Positions 1-10,500 of a DNA stretch of 64,000 nt are shown one piece after another. Source of the stretch: Sinohyriopsis cumingii (Eukaryota; Mollusca; Bivalvia; Unionida; Unionidae); contig CM068839.1 of NCBI GenBank assembly GCA_028554795.2, positions 38,159,006 to 38,223,005 on the forward strand, written 5' to 3'. The position numbers were made by a program, and so were the translations under genes. Positions within the stretch are counted from its first letter, which is position 1. Each line of letters opens with the position of its first letter. Under the pieces are notes generated by a model. That model did no database searches. It was not told where the DNA came from and worked only from the letters and a program-made list of their open reading frames with translations.

Positions 1-413
1 TACAAAGAACTCACATCTAAAAACACTAACAGGAAAGTTGATAATATGCCAAAGATTGTGTCAGATTACAATAACACTAAACATAAAATACTTAAAATGT
101 CGCCCAAAGAAGCTGTTAATAATCCAGTACTGGTGAACGAGTGTATATACCGAAGACCCAAGTTTAATATGGGTGATCATGTTAAAATTTCTTTAGTGAA
201 GAAAACGTTCGAGAAAGGAATGACTCCGAATTGGTCCGAGGAAGTATTCGTTGTTGATAATATTTTAAAAACAGTCCCTGTTACATAAAAGCTGACGGAT
301 CTGGCCGGGAATAGTAATCCCGGAGAAGAAATTATAGAAGGTTTCAACGAAGAGGATATATTCGTCATCGAGCAAGTAATAGCAAGGAAAGGTAAGCGAA
401 GTTTGTTCAAATG
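1..413 (+). pseudogene. Polinton/Maverick integrase, C-terminal fragment
   Basis: The frame is open from the left edge. It contains SDYNNTKHKILKMSPKEA and, further on, FEKGMTPNWSEEVF. This is the usual C-terminal layout of Polinton/Maverick-type DDE integrases: end of the catalytic core, SH3-like segment, then a chromodomain. A TAA at 286-288 interrupts the frame directly after PVT, where the family usually has tyrosine. The same frame then continues through a chromodomain-like start (FVIEQVIARKGK) to TGA at 411-413, short of a full chromodomain. The catalytic residues lie outside the window. It cannot be the missing end of the integrase start at 26381 in a simple linear element, because it lies upstream on the same strand. 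Family assignment is firm; which element it belonged to is unknown. Confidence 0.75.
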
Positions 414-1058
414 AGAGGTTACGGCACCAGTTTTAATAGCTGGATGCCAACTAGTGAAATCAAAAATCTTTAATCGCTAGCGATCCAATCCAGTCACCAT
501 AAAATATTTTCGAATTTCAGCATAACCGACTTCCATTTCACTGCCCTGCACAGGTTGTATTCGCTTAGATTGTAAAGCGGAATGCTCACACTCTCTTATC
601 AAGTTAAAAATCTTAACAAACAGAAAATCAATATTTTTACTTTTTCGGCGGCCATAAACTTCTAGCTGTATATTATTCATGAATAGCTTTAACAACTCCC
701 AGAGTATCGGATTTCAGAGACAGTAAAATTAAATTTTTGAATATTTTACCGAGGTGATATTTTAAATCATCCCGAGATATTGATGCTATATAAACTTGTC
801 CGTCTTGAGGTACTATACCTGGCTCATCTGCAAATTTATACTCGTGGACAGAAGCAAATACGTTTCTATATCAAATTTAGGAGCAATGCTTCTCTGGGTA
901 AAAAAAACAAACTATAATTCTTCGAATCCTGATGCGCTGCAGTATTTAGATTGATAGCAATCCAGTGATGTTTTTAACTGTTTTGACTGTGAATATTATT
1001 GGAATTGGAAGAGTAAAGGTCTGACAATCTTTTCGCGAACAATAACTCTGTTTGAGAC

Positions 1059-1154
<96 letters not shown>

Positions 1155-2639
1155 ACTTTTAAGTAATTTACTGTATTTAAATGAGGGAAGAAATAAAAAA
1201 CATCGTAAGAGCTAAAATCGTAAATATGAATTTCTTATTCGACGCTGTCAAGCTATTTATGAGCAATGATAAAACAGGGCAAGTATGTGAATTTTATCTT
1301 TGAATATTATCCTTATTCGGCGTTTTATGTGCTACTGACAGATTCAGAGGTATCACAACTTGAGAAATATATTTTTAAAAATTGTTAGATATGACAGGGA
1401 TACTGTTATGAAATGGGCTCACTGTTGTTTGACAAGGGAAGATTTCAGAAACAAATTTTAAAATGATCTGTAAATAAACTGCAATTTTGTGATTAATTAT
1501 TAAATATGGACAAATATCTTAAACAAGTCTACTCTCGTCTCCTATACCGCTAATGCTAAGTCTTACTATAAATTAGCAGCCCTTAAATATTCACTAAGAT
1601 AATAATTGATCAAATACAATACTGTTATATCATTAGACATGAGCGTGACACAGTTTACATGTAATGTGTTGTCGAAGATTCGATGAGCTACATATCATAT
1701 GCAATCCAAATTATGCTACGTCACCATGAAATTGTATTGGCGAAAAAATAGTGCCCAAGGTATTAAGATGATCCAGTTTAGATGGAACAATAAATGTTGC
1801 TAATGTGAACTGTTTGGGTTGGTCTTAAATTTAACTGGAATAGACAGTTATAATTCTAGTTGACAGTGTATGGAGTAGTTTACGTAGAATACATATAGTT
1901 CTTAGCTTCATACAATTTACATTCAATCCTTGCAATCATTTGATTTAACTTATGTCCCCCACAAAAAACCAAACAAGTTCCAAAACGACAAAATATAAAG
2001 TTTTGGCCAATTTGCCAGTCTCGGTTACGAAAGGGAATGAACAATAATTGCATTATATCGCTAATATTGAAAATGTTACAGACTTATCTGGATAAACGAG
2101 GTGTTGTGGGAGTGATATCATTAAAAAGAGAATATCTGCATTTCTGAGTAGTTATATTTCACGAGTTTAGCGGAAAATATTGTATTCTCACGAGCGCTCC
2201 TCAGCAAAATAGTGGGTATATGGTGGCTACTAAACGTAGATGTTCAAACTTGTTAAAATCAATTTCATATAAACCATTGTGAAAAATAAATTTAAACTTA
2301 GTGTAAAAGATAAAATATAAAATATCCAAAATATTGAATGTAGAAATGTATATAAAACAAAATGTCACAAATGTATTGTTTGAAATTTGTCTACGTGGTA
2401 TTAAGCATGTTAAATGCTCTATTAAAGACTAAACATAAATTGAATATATGCAATATATATTAAAAGAATTAGAACTGGCAGGCGGAGCACATTGCTCCCG
2501 TTATACGCAAGTTTAGGTTTTGATATTACCATAACATATTAAGTTAGTACATGTACCACATTTTTTAAAAAAAGACGTAGGAAAATACTTACCTCTCTTC
2601 GAAAACATTTATGAAATAATGAAATGCTCAAGAGAGTGT
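414..2639. other. No gene recognised; AT-rich spacer
   Basis: Both strands carry only short broken frames without recognisable motifs. The one clear feature is the dinucleotide run at 1062-1152. Remnants of the old elements on either side may be here but are beyond recognition by eye. Confidence 0.6.
1062..1152. repeat. (TA)n microsatellite
   Basis: About 90 bases of uninterrupted TA dinucleotide. Length is likely polymorphic and assembly-sensitive. Confidence 0.95.
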
Positions 2640-3699
2640 TGGACTTTATTATTACAACGTGTGCTTAGTGGCAAAGCTGGAGAAGTCTACAGTTCACTCT
2701 CGGTGCAATAAAGTTATGCTGGTTGTTAAGGAATGTGTCTTGACGGGTTATTAGGTGGTACCTGAGGTATATCAACAAAGGTTTAGGAGTTGTAGAAAAT
2801 AAACTTGACAATCCTATGTCAAATTTGCGAGGGTAAAATGAAACAGCTATTTGATTGGTGGTGTTCAGCCAATACAGAGTTCAGGAATTGCATACCTATT
2901 GATGTCAAGACCAATCTTGATGAGCAAAAGGTGGAAATGTTTGGAAAATGCTATTTGCAAACCTGATAATTATTTATTGACTCACAAAACCTTCCTCTTT
3001 GCATCTTGTTTGGTTGAAAACCATTTAAGTTTGATATGTGTAGTTCCAAATGTCAACCTGACACAACATTTAAAATGAAACATCTGATAAAACTGAGCAG
3101 AAATCCTTATCTCTTCCTACGCCTCACTTAGTATAATAAAAAAGGACACGTCATTTATGAATTAAGGACCACATTAAAGAGTGCACCAGTTATTTAGGTG
3201 CAACTTTCAATCAAAATATTTAAAATAACTGTGGATAAAAATCATTTAGGGATATGTGTATTATTGATTCTAGAAGGAAAAAATGATGTGGATCATCTAG
3301 TATGCTATTTTTCTTTAAAGAATCTATACAAGCACCAGAGAAATTATTCTGCAATTGAAAAATAACTTTTGCTTTGATATTGGCTTGTAACACTTTGAAG
3401 TGTATATTAGTTCAGCTTCTTCTTCGGTTATTGTACTTAGTGGTCACAATCCTATTACTTTTATTAGCAAAAAGAAACGAAATCTGAGAGATTGATGATG
3501 TGCATTTTGATGTTGCAGGAATACAACATTAAGCACACCAAGATAATCTGATTGCAGACGCATTTTCACGCGGATATACTTTATCATTTGAAAGACAAAA
3601 TTATGTGTAATTTTAAAAAATGGTATAGTATATAATATTTAATCAATATGCAAAAAATACTTTATTGTATAGATGTTCGTTCCCTTTATGAGAGGAGGT
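2640..3699 (+). mobile_element. Decayed Ty3/gypsy retrotransposon (gag and RT/RNase H remnants)
   Basis: Two coding remnants lie in order on +, both broken by stops and shifts. At about 2640-3010 a gag-like stretch reads LQRVLSGKAGEVYSSLSV and later KQLFDWWCSAN and LDEQKVEMFGKC, as in SCAN-like gag of metazoan gypsy elements. At about 3150-3600 the end of reverse transcriptase and RNase H is visible: DHLVCYFSLKNLYKHQRNYS, SGHNPITFISKKK, EYNIKHTK and ADAFSR. A purine-rich AGAGGAGG at 3691-3698 is followed by TG and could be the polypurine tract at the start of a 3' LTR; I found no second LTR copy. Protease, most of RT and the integrase are missing. Confidence 0.7.
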
Positions 3700-4089
3700 G
3701 TTATTTATATTTAATTTATGTTGTGTGCTTTGACTTTGTTCGTGGTTGAGGATAAGGTTTGTGTGTACCTGATTTATATCATGTTTGTTAGTTATAATAA
3801 GTTGCTTACTGATATATTAGTTTAAGGTTACGGCTTATCTACAAACTTATAATATTCTTGGGAAGAACTTGTGACCCACATTTTGTGAATTTTATTGTGT
3901 CTTGCATGAGATTAGTACTGTTGTGTTCGGAAAATTTCAGACATTTGAGAGGAATGATTGACTTAAATTATTCATTGAAGTTCAAAATACCTTTTGGACT
4001 GAAACACTACTTTGGGATTATTGTGAATTCATTTAAAGACATTCTGGATTACATCGTTGTTATACATATAGACTATTGGTACATCAGCT
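3700..4089. other. Possible gypsy 3' LTR remnant; no gene recognised
   Basis: AT-rich sequence between the gypsy RNase H remnant and the start of recognisable PolB. Open frames here have no family motif. It could be the LTR that cut off the 5' part of the PolB gene, but without a second LTR this is inference. Confidence 0.3.
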
Positions 4090-4799
4090 GATTCAAGACT
4101 ATTGGTACAAAAATGCCCGAAAATATGCATTCTGTCACAAGCCCTCAAACGACCAATTTTATCAAACGTCAACACTCGGTCAATGTTCTACACTGGCTAC
4201 ATTATTTGTGCTACAAGGAAGACAAATGGATCCAACATGTCCGCAATGCAGGAGGCGAAAAGACCATAAGAAGGTATTCGGTGGATGGATGAGACTTAGA
4301 AAAACCCAAGATCATGTATGAGTTTAACATATGCTTAGTTCATGGATGTTCCATCTGCTACCCTCAATGTGGCATTAAATATCAGTTTGAGCAACATACC
4401 TTGGAAGACTTGTACCAAGCCACTTGTCAGCGGTGCTTGAAGTTAGAACAGCAAGGATACCAAGTGGTAGAAATGTGGGAACACGAGTACCATCACCGTT
4501 TGAAAACCGATCCCGAGTTTAAACGCATCGTGGAAAGTTACAGGCTGGTGGACCCACCGAACCCACGGGACAGTGTGTACGGAGGACGGATGAATGCTAC
4601 ATGTTTGTTGTACCACGCCGACGAGGAGAAAGGAGAATAAATAAAATACTTGGATATGTGTTCTCTATATCCTTACGTGTGCAAATATTGTCACTTTCGC
4701 GCAGGGCACCCACAGTTACTGACGGAACACACTGACCTGGACAACATTCAACAATACGAATGTTTGATGAAGTGCAAAGTCTTGCCTCCCATGGACTTG
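4090..4799 (+). pseudogene. Protein-primed DNA polymerase B of the older Polinton, left part
   Basis: Successive frames give a B-family polymerase of the Polinton/adintovirus type: an early FIKRQHSVNVLHWL and HVRNAGGEK region, then YEFNICLVHGCSICYP, VVEMWEHEYHHR, RLVDPPNPRDSVYGGRMNAT, and polymerase motif A DMCSLYPYVCKY at about 4650-4690. These elements replicate linear DNA by protein priming. The N-terminal exonuclease part upstream of 4090 is not recognisable and the readable part changes frame near 4315 and 4640. The gene is cut at 4799 by element 1; the reading frame at the break (PPMDL) is taken up again at 20199. Stops and shifts on both sides show that it is dead. Confidence 0.85.
4795..4799. 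repeat. Target site duplication of element 1, left copy (ACTTG)
   Basis: ACTTG directly precedes the left terminus AGCAGCAGGGGGG; the same five bases directly follow the right terminus at 20194-20198. Collapsing one copy leaves the PolB reading frame continuous across the insertion point, which independently supports these boundaries. Confidence 0.88.
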
Positions 4800-5350
4800 A
4801 GCAGCAGGGGGGCGAATCCGACAACTTTTTAGACAAAATTTGATTGAGGTTTTAAAACGACAAATAGAGCCTTCCTTCGAAATCTCACTTTTCAAACAAA
4901 AAAAAAATAAAGTCTCCGTTTGGCAAATGGAGACTTAGCATTTTTTGCTCGAAAACGCTATATTTCGCGACAACATCTCGTTGGTGTTTTCCCGTGGTAA
5001 TCATCGGGCGTCCCGCGTCGATGTCATTTCCCCCCCTGCTGCTAAGGGGTTATTTACAACTAACCGAATATTTGGTCAAGTCCGATACGATATCGTGAGC
5101 AGGGGGGGCGAATCCGACATTTTGTCCAATCGTTATTTTGCTTAATTATTACTTTCTGCATTCAGCGGATCCGGTGTAGTCAGCGCCTGGTAAAAAAAAA
5201 ACGACGACGGTCCATCCTACACGACGGTGACGTCATTTGGTTTAATACATTTTCTGCGAGCCGATCCCAGCGTCGTCAGCGTCCGGTAAACACAGCGACG
5301 ACCGCGTCGATGTCATTGCCCCCCTGCTGCTAAGTGGTTATTTACAATGA
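4800..5350. repeat. Left terminal inverted repeat of element 1 (mosaic)
   Basis: Pairs with the complement of 19625-20193 at near identity; visible differences are mostly homopolymer lengths (G6 against G14 at the tip). Internally it is composite: an outer unit of about 245 bp (4800-5045) begins AGCAGCAGGGGGG and ends CCCCCCTGCTGCT; a 45-bp copy of the 3' end of the ATPase gene follows (5053-5097); a second unit (about 5098-5333) again begins AGCAGGGGGGGCGAATCC and ends CCCCCCTGCTGCT. The small open frame at 4945-5145 lies wholly in this repeat and is not a gene. Confidence 0.93.
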
Positions 5351-5363
5351 AAATGATTTACAA

Positions 5364-6026
5364 CTAACCGAATATTTGGTCAAGTCCGATACGATATCGT
5401 GTCCGAGGATCATGTAAATTTATCGTTACAAATCCATGTGGGGTCGACTGAGCATGACTAAAAAAGTTTCGAAAACCATTAAAGTCCATGTCACCGCCGC
5501 ACCATGTCTGCCAAATATTTCGTAGCGTGTGTGTATCAACGCCGTTGAATACAGCAAGAATATTACAGTTGTCTCTGATTACTTTTGGAATCCGAGTGTA
5601 TCGTTGAGTGACATATATCACGTCGGTGTTTTTATGCCTGCCTCTGGAAAATATCCTAGCTGGGTTTTTTTGATTGGCTAACATAACATCATCGTACACG
5701 ACTAGATTGTTAACGTCGCCATCAATATCATCAATACCTGGTGCATCATTGATATCTGTAATAAACTCAATAACATTTTTTTCAGCGATCGCTGATGCAT
5801 TCTCGTTAAAATCTTTCAACACCTCGTAGCATCGTTGATCATCCACGCTAGGGGCGATTAAATACAACTTATCCCACTTCATCCATCTCATTATTAAATT
5901 GAGTAACAATTGCGTCTTGCCGGATCCAGATGGTCCGATGATAATCATCCGGATCGAGTTTGGTAACGCTGCAACATGCTTAACTGGTTCTCTTGTTTTA
6001 GTCGCCGAAAAATCAATTATATTCAT
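5364..6026 (-). CDS. A32/FtsK-HerA-type genome packaging ATPase
   Basis: Encodes about 220 residues. Walker A is IIIGPSGSGKTQLLLNL near residue 35 and Walker B is NNLVVYDDVML near residue 110, followed by VTQRYTRIPKVIRDN, the sensor-like stretch typical of the A32 family. In Polintons, adintoviruses and nucleocytoplasmic viruses this ATPase pumps the genome into the preformed capsid. ATGs at 6038 and 6026 are both possible; 6026 (MNIIDFS) leaves a more plausible 17-bp gap to the divergent zinc ribbon/PLA2 gene. The stop is only 13 bp from the inner edge of the TIR, and its last codons are repeated within both TIRs. A decayed orthologue lies at 31540-32188. Confidence 0.92.
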   Translation of the reverse strand: MNIIDFSATKTREPVKHVAALPNSIRMIIIGPSGSGKTQLLLNLIMRWMKWDKLYLIAPSVDDQRCYEVLKDFNENASAIAEKNVIEFITDINDAPGIDDIDGDVNNLVVYDDVMLANQKNPARIFSRGRHKNTDVIYVTQRYTRIPKVIRDNCNILAVFNGVDTHTLRNIWQTWCGGDMDFNGFRNFFSHAQSTPHGFVTINLHDPRTRYRIGLDQIFG

Positions 6027-6043
6027 ATCTCTATACATAAATT

Positions 6044-6585
6044 ATGGATTTATATTGTGTGAAGTGTAGAGTGCGTACTGGCACAAATGATATGACAACC
6101 GTTACAACAAGAAATAACAGATCGGCACTTACTGGTAAGTGTGTACAATGCGGTACAAAGAAATTTAGATTTATTTCTATTAGACCCGGGGATGCTTTAA
6201 AAAAAAGCGAGGAGGTGATATTGCAGCCAAGTTATCAAAACTCCCCGGAACACCGTGGGCAAAGTATCCAGGAGAAAAGCACCTCCCAGGATATAGCTAC
6301 TGTGGCCCCGGAACACGATTAGATATCAGACTCGATGATCAAAATCAGCCCAAACCCGGTGAGTATCCAATAAACGCTATCGATAAGGCGTGTCATGCTC
6401 ATGATGTTGCTTACTACAAAAGTAGCGATCTGCAACAGCGTCATATCGCGGATGTAAAATTAATTCACGCGTTAAATGCTATTCCTGATAAATCCCTCAA
6501 AGAAAAGTTGGCTTCATGGTTGGTAAAATCGGCTATGAAAGGTAAATTAATGATTGGAAGCGGAGCTTCTCGCGCTGCTAATTGA
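6044..6585 (+). CDS. Zinc ribbon plus parvovirus-type phospholipase A2, with a -1 frameshift at an A8 run
   Basis: The first frame (6044-6322 if unshifted) encodes a two-CxxC zinc ribbon of DUF5679 type: YCVKCRVRT and GKCVQCGTKKFRF. The phospholipase A2 part lies in the -1 frame from the A-run 6199-6206 to TGA 6583-6585. It shows the Ca-binding loop YCGPGT and the catalytic DKACHAHDVAYY, and ends IGSGASRAAN. Parvoviruses and Polinton relatives use such a domain to breach endosomal membranes during entry. The PLA2 frame has no ATG of its own. The heptamer T TTA AAA at 6196-6202 resembles a -1 slippery site, but in the decayed copy in element 3 ribbon and linker are in one frame, so a simple indel or an assembly error is also likely. 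Confidence 0.85.
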
Positions 6586-6610
6586 AAACGCTAGCGTTTA
6601 TAATAACAAC
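6580..6610 (+). promoter_or_regulatory. Repeated start signal before the integrase
   Basis: AATTGAAAACGCTAG overlaps the PLA2 stop (TGA 6583-6585), then TTTATAATAA, then ATG at 6611. The same layout precedes the virion genes. This fixes the integrase start at 6611 rather than the upstream ATG at 6554. Confidence 0.6.
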
Positions 6611-7555
6611 ATGGAATCCATCTATTATTCTCCGAGAGGATACTGGAAGGGGAAGGCCGCAATTGGTAAACTCGCAAGCGCTGCAAAGGTAACAAAGGCC
6701 ACTGCGGCTAATTGGTTATCCAAACAGGCTATATGGCAAATTTATCTACCACCGCCTAAACAAATCAACTTCTCGCACTTTGATGTCAGCGTACCTAATG
6801 AAGTTCATCAGGCTGATATACTATTTCTGCCGCATGACAACGGTTACAAATACGCGCTAACCGTAGTTGATGTTGCGAGTCGATACAAACAAGCGGAGCC
6901 GTTAAAAACAAAGTCAGCAACTGAAGTAGCCGATGCGTTTGAGCGGATTTACCGAAGGGGTCCTCTGCGCTGGCCAAATCTATTACAAGTTGATCCTGGC
7001 AATGAATTTCGCGGCGCTGTTCTATCAAGGCTGAAACATCATAGCGTCGCGATACGACGAGGTCATACTGCGCTACATCGTGATCAGGCAATTGTTGAAC
7101 GATTCAATCGGACTCTTGCTGAACGGTTATTTGGATATCAATACGCGAAGGAATTCATCCAGGAAAAACGATCTCGTGAATGGGTCAAAAGGTTGCCAGG
7201 CGTAATTGCAGCGTTAAATAACGAGATTACCCGAGCAATCAACATGAAGCCCAGCGACGCGATTAAATACGAGTACATACCCGGAAGATCAAAAATAGAT
7301 AGCGTTTCCAAGCCGATTCTCGGCGATGTCACTGTTAGATATCTGTATGAACCAGGAGAGCTTGAAGGCGGTAAAAAAAGAGCTACTGATCCTATTTGGA
7401 GTGTTACCACGCATAACATATCAACGATAACACGATCAACTGGTAGACCACCGATCTATAGACTGGATTCAACTGCTCCTCAGCGCGGATTTACTCGCGA
7501 GCAACTACAAGTGATACCTGACGATACTCAATTGCCCCCGCGTGGCCTTAACTAG
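6611..7555 (+). CDS. Retrovirus-type DDE integrase (rve fold)
   Basis: 314 residues. The catalytic triad is visible as D69 (VHQADILFL), D128 (LLQVDPGNEF) and E163 (AIVERFNRT), the last two separated by 34 residues. It starts SIYYSPRGYWKG with a helix-turn-helix-like N-terminal region and ends with a small beta-rich domain (VTVRYLYEPGELEG) but no chromodomain. It inserts the linear element into host DNA and is the likely maker of the 5-bp target duplication. The start at 6611 is chosen because the conserved start signal ends there. Its last codons overlap the convergent replicase gene by 8 bp. A decayed relative lies at 30127-31010. Confidence 0.95.
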   Translation: MESIYYSPRGYWKGKAAIGKLASAAKVTKATAANWLSKQAIWQIYLPPPKQINFSHFDVSVPNEVHQADILFLPHDNGYKYALTVVDVASRYKQAEPLKTKSATEVADAFERIYRRGPLRWPNLLQVDPGNEFRGAVLSRLKHHSVAIRRGHTALHRDQAIVERFNRTLAERLFGYQYAKEFIQEKRSREWVKRLPGVIAALNNEITRAINMKPSDAIKYEYIPGRSKIDSVSKPILGDVTVRYLYEPGELEGGKKRATDPIWSVTTHNISTITRSTGRPPIYRLDSTAPQRGFTREQLQVIPDDTQLPPRGLN

Positions 7556-10500
7556 CGCCGTTGCGTCTATTGCACTCAAGACAGGTCAACCTCACATTGT
7601 TTTTGACATGACCGAGACTGTTATCGATCCTGTCCACGGTAAATTGGCGAGCGTCTTTATCCGAATAACGCCAGCGCATTACACAATTGCAACTCGCGCA
7701 GTGATTATTTTGTTGTTGTCGTAACGCAATTATTAATTCGGCATCAATATCAAAACGCCGCTGTTTTTTTTTATCCTGTTGGCGGTAACCCGAGAGTTTT
7801 CTATCAATGACGCTAGCATCAATAATGTCATCGTTGTCGCCGGCTTCGTCGGTGGCTTCGTCAATAACAATTCTTCGAAGCTGATTCATTCTCCGTACTC
7901 TGGACACTGCAAGATAGACTAGATTTGACCATTCGATGCGATTATCAACTATCCAAACAATTGTATCCGTGATAGTCAATCCCTGCGAGGAATGTATTGT
8001 CGTTGCGTATCCTAGCGTCCACGGGGATTTATCAGCACGTAGCGCGTCCTCGACGACGCTGATATCAACGAGCACAATATCATTCAGCACAAGAATTTGT
8101 TTTTTTGTCCCTGACGCTGTCGGGCACGAGATTTCAACTTCAATATTCTGCCGCCGTGTGTCCGCGGGTCTATAACATAACGGCACTGGACGCGTTGGAA
8201 ACTTTTCCTTATGCAACGTAAACAACTTCCGCTGAAGTGTGTCTCTGACTATCTTTCTACTCGCTACAATCAAATCGTTTGGTCTCCATGTTTCCCAGAA
8301 TTCATTTAACGGCGTTTCCGGAATCACCTCGCGGATTATTTCACATTGAACTCTATCCGGCTGTAATCTGATTAATTTTTTAACCTCGCGCAGTTGTTCA
8401 TCAAGTGCTCGGTAATCAGTATCGGTTTCTTCATAATAGTCCACAAAACCCTTTAACCAATCATGTGGACCCTCGCCGACAAATGGTGGTGGTTGGCCAT
8501 GGTCGCCACACATGATTACCGCTGTATTCGCGTGCAGCAACCACTCAAGAAACATTTGTAAAGTATCTAACGAAACAGTACATATCTCATCCCAGATGAT
8601 AACCTCAGGAATAAATTTTTCACCCATTCGATCAGGAGTCCACTCACCGCCGCTGTATCGAAAAAAGCTGTGATAAGTAACGGCGTCAACATTTCGTTGT
8701 TTTATCTCTCGCGCTAGTCTATGGGTAGGTGTAAGCACGATTATACTTGCCCGCGTTCGAAATAATTCAATTGCCCGAGTCGTCTTTCCTGACCCGCCAC
8801 AGCCGCTTAAATAAACTGTTTTATATCTACAAATTGGATCAGAACACGGTGGTGCATTAGACCATTCTGATAATTTATCACCGCGTAAGTAATTATTTTC
8901 AACGGTGACATTTGCTGACGGGGAATAATCGCGTCGTATTTCATTTTTAATTCTCCATATACCCCAACTCTCGTCCGGACTAGTAAACTCGGTTATGTTT
9001 CCCTTGTACTTTACGTCTATATAAAATGAATCAATCGCAACTCTAACCGCGGTGTCGGGAAATCTATTTATCATCGAGAATAAATTGATAGCGGCGTAAC
9101 CCAGCATAGACGCCCTCAAATGCGGATACGCGGGGCTGTCTCCATCGGCGTAAGTAACAACTGTACCCAACTTTGTTCCATTGGACAAGAAAGCTGTTTT
9201 GCAGTTCACGTATCTATTTTTTGCCACTGCGTCCTTGATTACGAAATCATATTCTGCGTCATCTATAATCAGCCGTGAGCAATATCGTTTGTAGTCGCAG
9301 TTTTTTCCACCTTGTGTGAACTTACCAATTATTCTTCTACCGAGATCTTTTGCCTTGCGGTTTCGTTGGTTGAATATCTTTTTGGACCATTCGATGATAT
9401 ATTCCTCGTCGGCATCAATGTGTTTTCTGGACTCGTCAATTATGCTATCTAGACGCTCTGGTTCTGGTAACCAGACTTCAGTCTGCGCCCGGTATGATAT
9501 AATCGCGTCACTGACAATCAACGATACAAGCATGCTACAATCAATCATATACCGTAGCAGCGCTATTGGCAGCCACTTCTTTTCAGCCATGTGTCTACCG
9601 ATCCAAATATAACAACAGCGATGAAGTCCTGCCGCGAATTCAAATGATACTATGCGAGCGAATCCGGTTAAATCAAAATCAGGCAGTGGTCCATTAATAG
9701 CAACACGAGTCATTTCATGTCTGGGGTGTCCAAATCGTTTGAAATACTCAGCGGCGGATCCATACCCGAGAAAACTCGCTGGATAACAGGCAACCATATC
9801 AACGGAAATCATAGCGTCGCGGTTGTATTCAGTGTTCCATAGTCCACCGTGATAATATTCCAAACAACTGGATTGTACATCCGGTAGAAATTCCTTGCGC
9901 GTTGGTCTCCACGCATTTTTCCTTGCTGCAACATGAGCCGCAACCGATGGAATCGTAAAACAATTTGTTAGCAGTTGTTCATCATGCTCTTCAAATTCCA
10001 TTGCGGTTTTTTTCATCTTGTTGTGAAACGCTTCAGTGCGATATAATTCACCGTTTGGTCTTACAAACTGATCAAAGGTATCCACATCGTTTTCAGCGCT
10101 GCGAAGTAACCACACTGACACAGGGTCGTTTTTACACAAGCAGGCAATAGCATCAAATAGTTTCCTCTCCGCGAGAAAACCATCCTCTCCCAGGAATTCC
10201 CCCGGGATATACTTTACTGTTCTATCCCGTGGAAATATTGTGACCGCGGACGTCCACGCGTGTTCGTTATGATCAATAATTTTGATTGGGGCTCCATTTG
10301 ATTTATACTTTGATTCATATAATACTTCACCGGTTATTGTTGTAACGGTTATTGGAAATCTCAGCGACGTTTCTAATCTCGCTATGTCGCTGATGGTTGC
10401 TCCTCGCTCGCGCACTGTCTCCTCCCATTGGTTTATTTTACTACGTCGTAAATCAGTCAGTTTATTTCCTCGACACGCATTTGTAAAATGCCCTATTACT

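Noticed and set aside
1062-1152. TA run as a replication origin or regulatory site
   Set aside because: A plain dinucleotide microsatellite with no associated gene or element end.
4945-5145. 66-codon open frame at the left end of element 1
   Set aside because: Lies wholly within the TIR, is matched by inverted sequence at the other end, and overlaps the captured ATPase tail; no family motif.
6199-6206. Calling the PLA2 shift a proven programmed -1 frameshift
   Set aside because: The decayed copy in element 3 has ribbon and linker in one frame and the site is a plain homopolymer, so error or mutation is equally likely.
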